From Scilla litardierei (Eukaryota > Streptophyta > Magnoliopsida > Asparagales > Asparagaceae): a stretch of 64,000 nucleotides of DNA. Of the stretch, positions 45,775-55,585 are shown in pieces. The notes beneath the pieces are model-generated. The model was not told the DNA's origin, ran no database searches, and saw only the letters and a program-made list of their open reading frames with translations. A program made the position numbers and the translations under genes. The first letter of the stretch is position 1, and each line of letters opens with the position of its first letter. Location of the stretch: positions 275,063,655 to 275,127,654 of the forward strand of contig CM061141.1 in the NCBI GenBank assembly GCA_030789695.1, in the 5' to 3' direction.

Positions 45775-47493
45775 TGTTGAGTATTGGACTCCCCGGATTT
45801 GGTTTTGGATGATGAGCAAACATAAATAAATCGTGAACTAACAATTTGTGAGCGCAGTTATGGAGATCGTCGCCAAAATACCACGTACAACAAAAGCGAC
45901 GTCTCAAGACTTCTCAATACGCGTGATCGTATGCCTGGAGCTTCGGTGAAGCTCGAGGAGCAATATTGAAGTCAAGAGGAATGAAGATTGAAGCTTTGAA
46001 GACGGCTCGTAAGGTTTATTTTATAGTCTTCTAGCTTCATAGATTAGAATGTTAAGCCTTGAGTAGGACTTACCTTATAACCTTCATTTCGCTCATATCT
46101 TAGAGCTAGGATTATCTTAGAAGCCATTAGAAACTTTCCCGAAGTCTATCGCTTCTTCCCTCGGCTTCTAGTGCATCTTAGTTGGTTCAAGTAGAGTCAC
46201 CAACCGACTAGATGATGATCTAGTCGGTCGGCAACTCTTCATGAACCGACTAGATGTCCTAACTCATTTCAGCTCAGCCATGTCGATCAATTAGTCGGTC
46301 AATGAAGGTTCACCGACCGACTAGATGACGATCTAGTCGGTTAGGAATCCTTCTCAGACCGACTAGTTGAGCTTGCCTCTGTACAGCCTGAGTTACTGTT
46401 TGCAGTTAGTCGGTCCAAGAACATTCATCGACCGACTAGTCGTAAAACTAGTCGGTCAGCATTTGTTCTTAGACCGACTAGTGTAACTTGTATTCAGCTT
46501 CGTACATTTCACTCTTAGTCGGTCAAAGAACACTCACCAACCGACTAGTTGGCAAACTAGTCGGTTGGCAAATCTTCTTAGACCGACTAGCTCATGTTGC
46601 CTGGAAATCACTCTTTTGGCTGTCGAGCTGTTAGTCGGTCCATGTTGAATCACCGACCGACTAGTTGATGAACTAGTCGGTCAGTGATCCTTCTTAGACC
46701 GACTAGTCTGCTTCAGATTTAGATCCGTTGGAGTTTTGAAAGCGACGTTTCTCTCTCTCTTTTCCCTTGATCCTTTAAATACCTGAAGGGGTTATTTCAT
46801 AGGATCCAAGGCTGCTATTTCAGAGTTCTATTGATTTAAAGAGAAGCTTTCAACTCTCATCTTCAAGCTCTCCCATTCTCAAGAATCTCTCCCTCACTCT
46901 CATTCCTCAAGAGAGATTCATTGGTTGTGAGCCTTCCAAGCCAAGGGCTTGATTCTAGGTCATCCATCTCATCCCTAGGCTTCCATTGCTGGTCATCTTC
47001 TTGAAGCTAGGGTTTGGTGACTCTTCCTCCATCAAAATCCTCTTTGCCCTAATTTGGTAAGAAATCTCAAGGCATAGGTATTTTGTTGGTAAGCATTTCA
47101 TTTCAGTTATATTTGAATTGTATACTCTCGGGTGTGAGAGGTTTTGCGTGATCCCGGGTTGTGGGAGTCACGGTCATCGATTGTAGGTCGATTGCACTTG
47201 TGAGGTTTTCGCAAGTGGTCATATTGGAAATCTTGAGTTAGGGTTTCTAACTCATGTATCTGGAAGGGATCCGGGTGGTTGGGACGTAGGATCACCGGGA
47301 ACAAGTCGGGGAGACTTGGGTGGATCCGAACCCATTAAACCATTGTGTTTGCGTTTGCATTATTTCTTGATTGTTGTTATTCCGCATTGTTGTTTGTTAA
47401 TTGCACGATAATTAGGAATAACTCTCCCTATTATTTAAAAGTACTATTCACCCCCCCTCTAGTACATGTGCAGTAGCTTCCCAGGGCACTACA
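45775..47493 (+). repeat. Copia-G 3' LTR
   Basis: Nearly identical to 40340-42056. It ends GCACTACA before the target duplication ACTAC at 47494-47498. Confidence 0.94.
46200..46781 (+). promoter_or_regulatory. U3 palindrome array plus TATA-like box (Copia-G 3' LTR)
   Basis: Same GACCGACTAG / CTAGTCGGTC inverted pairs as the 5' LTR, with TTTAAATA at 46774-46781. A few point changes fall in single arms (for example, CACCAACCGAC at about 46538). Confidence 0.64.
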
Positions 47494-47498
47494 ACTAC

Positions 47499-47534
47499 AC
47501 GGTCGCACTTTTGGGTTACATTCCGGAGCGACCA
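47499..47534 (+). repeat. Athila-P 3' LTR, terminal 36 bases
   Basis: ACGGTCGCACTT...GGAGCGACCA resumes the LTR after Copia-G and matches 30299-30334 with two changes. TGACC, the Athila-P target duplication, follows at 47535-47539. Confidence 0.92.
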
Positions 47535-47539
47535 TGACC

Positions 47540-49354
47540 TCGTTTTCATCGGTCTTGTTCTTGAAAATCCACTTGGTCCTAATCACTTGGTGACCACTTG
47601 GAAGAGGAACGGGCTCCCAAACTTCATTTCTCTCAAATTTCATGAGTTATTCTTCCATTACAACTATCCAAGAGCTATCTTCACATTCTTCTTGGATGTT
47701 CTTTGGCTCATTGGTAGAGACAAATGCGCAGTGAGAGAATTCATCAATTCTTGACCTCGTGCGAATACCCACACCAATATCTTCAATAATTTGGTCATGG
47801 GGGTGGTTATGAACGGTTAGATAAGCTTTGGGAATCTCTTCATCACTTGGAATATCTTCAACAATTTCATTAGTATTGTTAGTCTCAATAATAGAATCAT
47901 TGATTTTTAACATTTCTAATAGAATCACATAACACATCTACACTATCATCAACAACATGAGGAAAATTAAAATCTTCATAAAATGATACGTGTAGTGATT
48001 CCTAGATTGTTGAAGAGGTTTTATTGTATATCCGGTAGGCTTTGCTAAGTGTGGAATATCCAACAAAAATTCCTTCATCGGATCTTGGCTCAAATATATC
48101 TAAATTACCAAAAGTGTTCTTTATAAAACATTTTGAACCAAAAACACGAAAATATTTAACTTGTGGCTTTTTGTCATAAAATAACTCAACACAAGTTTTG
48201 TTCATTCGGGGTCTCACTAGGATCCTATTAAGCACATAACATACCGTGTGCATCGCCTCCGCCCAAAATTGTAGTCCAAGATGACTATCATGAAGCATGG
48301 TACGGGCACCCTCAATTAAAGTCCTATTCTTTCTCTCTACAACACCATTTTGTGGTGGTGCACGAGGAAACGAAAAATTATGAGTAATCCCGTTGTCATC
48401 ACAAAACTTTGTGAAAGACTCGTTCTTAAATTCTCCTCCATGATCACTACGAACAGTGATAATGTTGGATCCTAAGAAATTTTGAATCTTCTTTGCAAAT
48501 ATGGTAAACTCTTCAAAAGCTTCATTCTTATTGGTTAAAGATGAAACCCAATGAAATCTAGAGAAGTCGTCAACGACAACTAATCCATAGTGAGCATTAC
48601 CTAAAGAGTCGGTTCTAGTTGGCCTAAATAGATCTAGATGAAGTAATTCTAGGGGCCTCTGAGAAGTTATGCCTTCTTTAAGTTTTAAAAATGATTTACT
48701 AAGTTTACCTCTTTGACATCAATCACACAAGTTTTTCTTACTAAAAGCAATTTTCGGAAAACCTTTTACTAGATCATACTTAGCTAACTTATATAAGTGC
48801 TTAAAATGAATATGACCAAAACGACGATGCCATAACAGTTGTTCATTTGTATTAGCAACTAAGCAATGTTCTATGGTTTTAGGTAAGCTCAAATAATAAA
48901 TATTTTTACGCCTAATATCGGTAAATAAAACATGTGAATTAAAATCTACAATTTTACACATACCCTCTCCAAAGTTAACCTTGTAACCCTTGTCACAGAG
49001 TTGTCTAATGGAGATAAGGTTATGACATAAACCACTAACTAAATAAACGTTTGTAATAAGTGGTTTGGAAGGATTATCGACTTTACCTACTCCAATGATG
49101 GTTCGCTGTTAATTACCTCCAAAAGTTACTGTTGCACCATCCTTGATGATAATCACTTCTGAGAGCAATGATGGATCTCCCGTCATGTGTTTGGAGCAAC
49201 CACTATCGAGTATCCATCCTTTCCTTTTAGAGCCAATATGACTTTTATTGCTCTCTCTTTCTTTTTCTTGGGTACCTACATAATATACCATAAGCTCATG
49301 GTACCCAATTTTTGTTGGGTCCAAGGGGATCAGCCCTTTGGAAGCCAAGTCCAA
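47540..49354 (-). pseudogene. pol: Copia-H pol: protease, integrase and N-terminal RT
   Basis: Protease has an intact WILDSGCSKHMTG (about 49215-49180). The GAG-pre-integrase part has LWHRRFGH and a zinc pair in which the Ser between the cysteines is a stop (CD-stop-C near 48720). The integrase core keeps DLF, RSDHGGEF and GVVERKN, then the integrase C-terminal region with VFGSKCFIKNTFG and RSDEGIFVGYS. A stop follows at about 48003 (TAG where Glu is expected). RT begins near WELVPLP and [13 protein letters not shown] and is cut by Athila-P at 47539; it resumes at 28510. There is also a stop near 47645. The pol frame is -1 relative to the end of gag. Overall less decayed in the protease than Copia-S1, but not functional. 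Confidence 0.85.
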
Positions 49355-51641
49355 GTGGACTCTCGCTTCCCAACATAATTACCACTATTTATTACATCAT
49401 TAAAATAGGAATCAACATAAGCATTCCTATCATTTAAGCTAGTGTTCTTAGGACCCCAAATTGTGTATGTTTTGGGTGTCCTTTTCCTAGTTGCATGCAC
49501 AATTGATTGATTTCTATGTGGTGCGTGCTTCCTAGGAACATGAGTTCTAGCATATGAAAATGGAGGTGGATAAGCATTGGACATGTATGGGTTGTATGCA
49601 TACTTATGAACATGCATGTTATATGAAACATATGAAGCATACATAACATGAGGTGGATGTGCATACTTGGAAGAATGATGCGTAAGAGCACACGAGCGTG
49701 TAGGGGCACGTGCATGAGTATTTCTCATGTGTGGGTTTACACGTGTCCGTGGGTGTGGAGCATAAAAAGTGTCATGAGTGTCAACTTGTGAAGTAGGAGA
49801 CTTCCTACGTGGATGAAGGTATGTGTACATATAAGCATGACCTCTCTTTTGGTTTCCACCATTAGGTGGGTTTCTTGTCAAACAGAAGAGATTGTGAAAT
49901 GGTGGCTTTCTTGGTAGGTTTGCTACCAATAGTGTTTTTGACACCACTTGTGGATGCACCGGAGGATAGCCTCACAAAATCTATAATAACACAACTATAG
50001 GATGTGCGAGCATTGGATGCATTTGCTTCCACAAAACCAAGTCCAACACGATGTGTGGATGGAAATTGGTTTGCGAGCTATTCATCCAATTGTCCTTTTC
50101 CTTTGTTAAATCTCATAACTCGGGAGGACATAAGCTCATATTTCTCTTTAAAATAAGAAATATTGGTATCCAAGGTGGACATCCGTGTTTTGAGCTCGTG
50201 CACTTGGGTTTTAAGGGAATCATTCTTTATACCCTATTATGTGTTTTGTGAAGCTAGATCACTATTATCCTTAGGCTACGTTTGATCTAGTTGAGATTTG
50301 AGGGAATTCACCTCATTTCTCAATATGTCATTTTGAGAAACCAAAGAGGCTTTCTCAAGTGTAAGTGTATCAACAATGATGACATTGTTGATAATGCATG
50401 GTATGGATAATTCGCTAACATTTAATTTCTTTACACTAGATATCTAAGCATAAAAGGTTGATGTTTAGAAAATAGTTCTTCCTTAGCAATACGAAGTTTA
50501 TCCATTGTTACCTCGGGTTCATCGATGTCGGTATCACTCTCATCAGAGAGTGGATCTTCTCAAGCCATTAAACACATATGTGCACTCTCACCCTTCTCAT
50601 CCTCGGATTCGCTTGAGGAATCTCTGCTTGAATCATCAGACGTACCGACAAGTCCTTTCTTCTCATCCTTCTTGTATTTATCGTACTTGTGGTACTTTGG
50701 AGCTTTCCACTTCTCTTTGTTTCGGAGCATCGGACAATCCCTCTTGATGTGCCCTGGCTTGTTACACTTAAAAAACGAGATGAAGTGTTGTTAATGAAAT
50801 CAAATTTATTCTTGGAGGGAAATTTACCTTTGCGAAAGAAGCATTGGAACTTTTTCGCCATTTGAGCCATTTCCTCTAAGTCCATCTCATTCTCTAATTA
50901 TTCACTATAGGAGGATGTAGAATTAGCCTTAAATGCTAATACTTTCTTTTTGGCATCTGTTGGGTTCATCATAGCTCGAATCTTCAATCGGTTCTCCCGT
51001 TTTACTTCGTAAGACATGAGAGTACCGATGAGATTTACAACGGTGTAATTCTTCATGTCGTTGACCTCCTCAATGGCGATTGCTCTTCTTTCCCATTTGG
51101 GGATCATTTCCATTATAATCTTTGTCACCTTCTCTTGTTGGGTGTAGACTTGCCCAAGAGCTTCGAGTTCATTGGTGATGTCGGTGAAATGTACGTACAT
51201 CGTTGTTATGCTCTCATTATTCTGCATGTGAAACATATCGAAATTTTGTACAGCAGCATATAGTTTGGACCATTTTACCTTATTCGTTCCTTCGTGGGTA
51301 ACGGCTAGATGGTCCCAAATTTGATAGCACTCTTACATGTGCATATCTTGTTGAACTCATCTGAATCCAATGCACAATGAAGAGCATTCATTGCCTTGGC
51401 GTTGTTCACTTCGGCGGACTTCTTGGACGACGTCCATTTGTCAAAATCCTCTTCGGAAGGTTCTCCAAAGAGAAGGACTCCTCAGAAATGTCTCCATCTG
51501 ACATTTCCAATAGCCGAAATTCATGCCATTGAAACGCGGAGGACGAACCGTTGATTGTCCTTCGAAGACTGTGGACGCACCATCATGGTTGTGATTGTAG
51601 TACGAAGTCGGTGGAGGAACGTTGTTGTTGTTGGATGCCAT
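49330..51641 (-). pseudogene. gag: Copia-H gag (frameshifted)
   Basis: Met at 51641 follows the primer site by 14 bases. The N-terminus has RFNGMNFGYWKCQMETFL, then NAKAMNALHCALD and the FNKICTCKSA block. Frame breaks occur near 51490, 51290 and 50890. The CCHC knuckle near 50760 has lost one Cys (K-N-K-P-G-H context retained). A Ser/Glu-rich segment, a poorly preserved coiled-coil region (50100-50500) and a long His/Tyr-rich tail (49959-49330) follow. The tail ends TIWGPKNTS...TWTWLPKG with a TGA stop. The domain order is identical to Copia-G gag. The last bases overlap the pol frame. Confidence 0.82.
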
Positions 51642-51655
51642 AGCTATAAACCAGC

Positions 51656-51668
51656 GCTCTGATACCAA
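51656..51668 (-). other. Copia-H primer-binding site
   Basis: TTGGTATCAGAGC on the minus strand, complementary to initiator Met-tRNA, adjacent to the LTR. Confidence 0.87.
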
Positions 51669-53603
51669 TTCTAAGGTCACTGTCTATGAGAAAAACACTA
51701 GAAGAGGGGTTGAATAGTATTTATACAATTTAAAATGATAAATACACCAAAATAAATTCCTAACCAACAATTAACGCGGAATGAAAATAAACCCTAAAAT
51801 TAAACAATGCAAATACAATGATGTTCCAAGGGTTCGGATTACCCAAGTCAACTCCCGACTTGTTCCCGGTAATCCTACGTCCCTTCCACCCGGATACCAC
51901 CGGATACTCAAGTTAGAACTCTAACTTGAGATTTCCTTTAAAACCACTTGTAGCAACCCTACAAGCAAAATCGAAGTACACTCGATGTCCTTGACTCCCA
52001 CAACTTGGAAACAATCAAAACACTCCGACAACCCGAGAGTTAATGTAATAACGAAAGTTATGAAATATTGAAATGGCAACACTTACAATCACATATGCCT
52101 TGAAGTAGAACTTGAAGGAACAAGTGTGTTGTGTGTTGATGTCTCTCTTGGAAGAGAGGAAAGCCCTTCCTCGTTTCACCACCAATTTCCTAAAAGATAT
52201 CTCTTTGGTTCTAGGTTGGAGAGCAAGAGAATGAAAGAAAGGAATTCTAGGGCTTTAGGATTTGAGAGCTTTGATCATGGAAGATTGAAAGCTTGAATGG
52301 TTGAGTCAAGTGAGTAAGTAACCTCTCAATGGAACAGTAGAGGCTGCATTTATAGGTTTCTCAAATCCCACAAACAGAATCCCCAAAACCCCCTTTGAAA
52401 TTCGTAGAGAAAAAGCCAACGGATAGAATTTAAACATTCAACAGCCAACTGTTGAACAAAACACAGTCGACTGCTGCACTATGTCAGAGGGTAGGTGAGA
52501 ATTCAAATGGTAACTTACCACGTGGACAGTCGACTAATGAAGAGAAGACATGCGACTGTAAATCCAACATGCGACTGTAAATTCTTCTACAAGCGACTAG
52601 CAGCAATATGGGTAAGCTGAGAAAATCTCAGAAAATTCTGGAAAGACAGGACATGCGACTGATGTGGAACACACAGGCGCCTGTGCCATGGGTAGGCGAC
52701 TGTGAAACCTACATCTGTCGACTGTCACAAACCCTGACATTTTCCAGAGAGAAGAGTCTGCGGAGAGTTCAAAGACAGACGACTATTGAAGCATTGGCGG
52801 TTAACTGTACCATGGACATGCAACTATAAATACAACATCAGTCGAGTGGCACTTAAACTTGAAATATACCAGAAAACAGATTCTGCAGAGGAATCATAGA
52901 CATGCGACTGTTGAAGCATTAACAGTTGACTATGCATTGGACTTGTAACTGTAAATACAACATCAGTCGACTGGCCAGATGAAACAGAAAATGATCTTTG
53001 GAATGAAGATAAACATGTGACTGATTCACAAATCACAGTCGACTGTCTCTTGAATAGGCGCCTGTAAAATGTATAGTAGTCGCCTGAAAGAGTTAAATCT
53101 TAGAAAGCCCAAAAATCGACTGATTAAGTATGTGCATAACAGTCGACTGTAGAACAAATCACAGTCGACTGATTTGAGATAGGCGACTGTAAAACGTTCT
53201 GCAGTCGACTGTGGAAATCATAATGTACGCATGCTTGAGAAATATGAATTGGAGTCTAAGAAAAAGTGATCTAATGATTTCCTATGACTGAAATGAAGAT
53301 GTGTGTGTGCTCCAACATAGTTCTACTTCTAAGCTACATACTAGAAGAGAAAAAGAAAATTACAAATGTAGAACTCTCTCTTCTAACCAAAGTATGAGCT
53401 TCAAGTGTTCTAGGAGCTTCAATCACCATCTTTGATCATCCAATCCACTTTTCTTGCTTTCATTGATCTTTGAGTGACATCTATTACTAATAGATCTTCA
53501 AGATATGCTTAGGCAATGGATTAACTGCAAATATCAGATTAGTCACAAGTATTTATGTTTTCTCATCATTAACACCAAGTAAGGAGAAGTCCAATACTCA
53601 ACA
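51669..53603 (-). repeat. Copia-H 5' LTR
   Basis: In sense orientation it starts TGTTGAGTATTGGACTTC (53603) like Copia-G, and ends next to the primer site. The terminal TG of the plus strand has decayed (TTCTAAGG). The R/U5 segment at about 51832-51895 matches the conserved segment of Copia-S1 and Copia-G. The flanking bases are CATCA at 53604; the partner LTR is outside the window. Confidence 0.8.
52348..53215 (-). promoter_or_regulatory. U3 palindrome array plus TATA box (Copia-H LTR)
   Basis: Many copies and variants of CAGTCGACTG (also GCGACTG half-sites and GGCGCCTG variants) are spread over 53215-52460. They are followed in sense orientation by TATAAAT at 52354-52348. The core differs from the CTAGTCGGTC of the closely related Copia-S1 and Copia-G. 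Confidence 0.62.
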
Positions 53604-54932
53604 CATCACATTTATTCTATATCACAGCTATCCCAGATTCACATGATATATTAATTTCAATATTTTATACTTAATAATTAATTGGACCGTGGGGCTATGA
53701 CATACGTCATTAGGTTAGATAACTAACGGCAAAGTGGTAATAAGATTCTCATAATTATTAAGAGAATGCTTACGAAAATAAGAATAAAATTATCCCAGAA
53801 TGCATGCCAGATGGTATGTGATATGAAGCATATATATATAATTCTAAAACAATATGCAGCAGAATTAATAATCATGCACTTATATTATAATCAGAGTTGT
53901 ATTTCAGCAAGTAATACCTGTTGTATTATGTGACACACCCATGAAATTTCTTAGGAATACAACCTAAAAATGAAATTTTTTGGAGGTCTATGGTGGAAGC
54001 GGAGGGTTCGGGCCGATTTTTTTGCAGTTGTATGGACCGGGTCAATGGGATCTAGTTAAAAAAATTTAAAACTGAGTTATACCCTTATATTATTTATTTT
54101 TGGAAATTTCTCAATTTCTCCCCCCTATTTTTTTTCTTTTTATTATCTTCCCCCCTTTTTTCTTTTTTTCACCCCAATTTTTTTCATTTTCATTTTTTAT
54201 CATTTTTGTGTGCCGAGGTCCACATCAAATGCTGGGGGCTTCGGCCCACTAGTCCTCTTTTTGCTCCTTTTTAATATGCGAGTTTGGCCCACGAGCCAAA
54301 GCATGTAGGTTGTCGCTGCGGGCTTTAGCCCACAACCAAAAACTAGTTTTTTTGTAATGGTCTGAGGCCTGCAGCAAAGCTGCGGGCGTCGACCCATATC
54401 GGAAAAGGAGTTTTTTTCGATTGGGCAGAAGTCCGCTTGGAGGGCTGTCGCTGCTGGCTTCGTCGTTGCCTATGGCGGTAGCGCCTAGGCGGGGGGTTCT
54501 AAACCGTCGCCTGTGGCAGCGACGCTTTGCCACTATGACGGTGATGGGGTGTTGGTGACGCGGGGCTACCGCCGGTGAAAAGATGAATCATGTTTTTTGT
54601 ATATTGAACCTAAGTTCGAGTTTTTCCGCCGCCACCGACAGCGGCAAACTACCGCTATTACGACGGCAAGGGGTATGTGTGGCGTTTGGGGGTGTGCCAG
54701 CGGCATTGGGGCCTTCGACTAATCGATCAAACTGTAATTTTTTTGTTTTTCTCTATGTGGTGGTTAGTTGGCGTGGGGTGGAGGCCAGTGGCCGCTGCCC
54801 TGGGGTCGGAGGCCGAAGGCCGCCGATCGCTCCCCTTGGGGAGGGCTGGCGGTCGGTGGTTGATGCCTTCCCCAAAATTTGTTGTTTTATTTCGTTTGAT
54901 CTAAGTAGGATGACACATCTACCAGTTACTCG
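53604..54932. other. Intergenic or decayed sequence, GC-rich part at 54200-54930
   Basis: The first 600 bp are AT-rich with T runs. From about 54200 the base composition becomes GC-rich with short repeats of GCTGCGGGC and GGCGG-type words. ORFs up to 119 codons (54583-54942) are compositional and show no domain. I see no retroelement hallmark. It could be decayed transposon or old genic DNA. Confidence 0.35.
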
Positions 54933-54940
54933 GTTGAAAT

Positions 54941-55577
54941 AAGGGGTGGCAAACGGGTCGGGTGGGTTCGGGTTCGGGTCGGGTCAGATTTGACCAACTC
55001 GGATAGGGGTAAAGCCTAACCCGACCTGGATTGAATCCGGGACGGGTTCGGGTGACCTGGAAAATTTCCGGGCCGGGTTCGGGTTAGCCCATCGGGTTAA
55101 GATTTAACTATACACAACTGCTCCTTTTCGATATCCAGCTATTTATTAAGAGCCACCGGTAATTTATTTAGTGTTGCATAATTTCCAGCAGCTCGTTGCT
55201 TAAACCGTACTGATGACGTTACCATTTTATTAACGAAAGTAATAAAATTAACTAAAAAGTTGTATGTAAAGGGAATTGAATCCAATACCTCTTAAAGAAG
55301 AGGACAACAATTCAAATTGTATAAGCACAACTCCCCTTGCAACTATGTATTGAAGTTATTATATAAATTATATATATATATATATATAAAGTAACCTGGG
55401 TCGAATTCAGTCATCCGGGTTGACATGCCAAACCCATACTCGACCATGATTTTATCAAGGTCGGGTCGGATCAACCCGGATCCTACTTGACCGGTATTGG
55501 CCCCCTACACATACCCGGTTAAGGATGTCGGGTTTGGATCGGGTCTGGTTCGGGTCGTGCTCATTTTGCCACCCCTA
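54941..55577. mobile_element. hAT-like non-autonomous DNA element
   Basis: It is flanked by a perfect 8-bp duplication GTTGAAAT (54933-54940 and 55578-55585), the length made by hAT transposases. The ends are inverted: AAGGGGTGGCAAAC at the left, and TAGGGGTGGCAAAA read inward from the right. Sub-terminal regions are rich in GGGTCGGG/GGGTTCGGG on the left and the right, and a TA microsatellite lies at about 55370-55388. It encodes no transposase. The GGGGTGGCAAA terminus is a common plant hAT-type end. Confidence 0.82.
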
Positions 55578-55585
55578 GTTGAAAT

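Larger units (their letters stand above)
40340..47493 (+). mobile_element. Copia-G: gag-only non-autonomous Sirevirus-like copia element
   Basis: Two LTRs (40340-42056 and 45775-47493) run TGTTGAGTATTGG...GGGCACTACA and are flanked by a perfect duplication ACTAC (40335-40339, 47494-47498). There are a Met-tRNA primer site, one long gag ORF and a 3' UTR with four purine tracts; protease, integrase, RT, RNase H and ORF3 are missing. LTR ends, palindrome motif, gag and 3' UTR are those of Copia-S1, so it is a deletion derivative of that family that would need its enzymes in trans. By eye the LTRs differ at about 18-20 positions in 1.72 kb, making it the youngest dated insertion here. Confidence 0.93.
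28511..47534 (+). mobile_element. Athila-P: Athila-type Ty3/gypsy element lacking pol, carrying Copia-G
   Basis: The LTRs start TGATCACTCC (28511, 38552) and end GAGCGATCA / GAGCGACCA (30334, 47534), with a perfect duplication TGACC (28506-28510 and 47535-47539). The Asp-tRNA-like primer site follows the 5' LTR. The internal region holds gag-protease, an internal promoter-like array, ORF2 of Athila type and a long 3' UTR. RT, RNase H and integrase are absent between 33250 and 34442. The 3' LTR is interrupted by Copia-G at 40340-47493. By eye the LTR pair differs at roughly 30-35 positions in 1.82 kb, so insertion is fairly recent. Confidence 0.92.
27619..53603 (-). mobile_element. Copia-H: Sirevirus-like Ty1/copia element, outer host of the nest
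   Basis: Sense-strand order is: 5' LTR (53603-51669), primer site, gag (51641-49330), protease-integrase-RT (49354-47540), Athila-P insertion, rest of RT and start of RNase H (28510-27619), then the Copia-L LTR. RT residues TDENEV on one side of Athila-P continue as [12 protein letters not shown] on the other. Excising Athila-P with one TGACC therefore restores the frame exactly. The 3' end (rest of RNase H, 3' LTR) lies outside the window beyond Copia-L. Confidence 0.85.

Noticed and set aside
54583..54942. 119-codon plus-strand ORF before the hAT element
   Set aside because: GC-driven open frame ending at the insertion point, overlapped by other frames of similar length; no recognisable domain.
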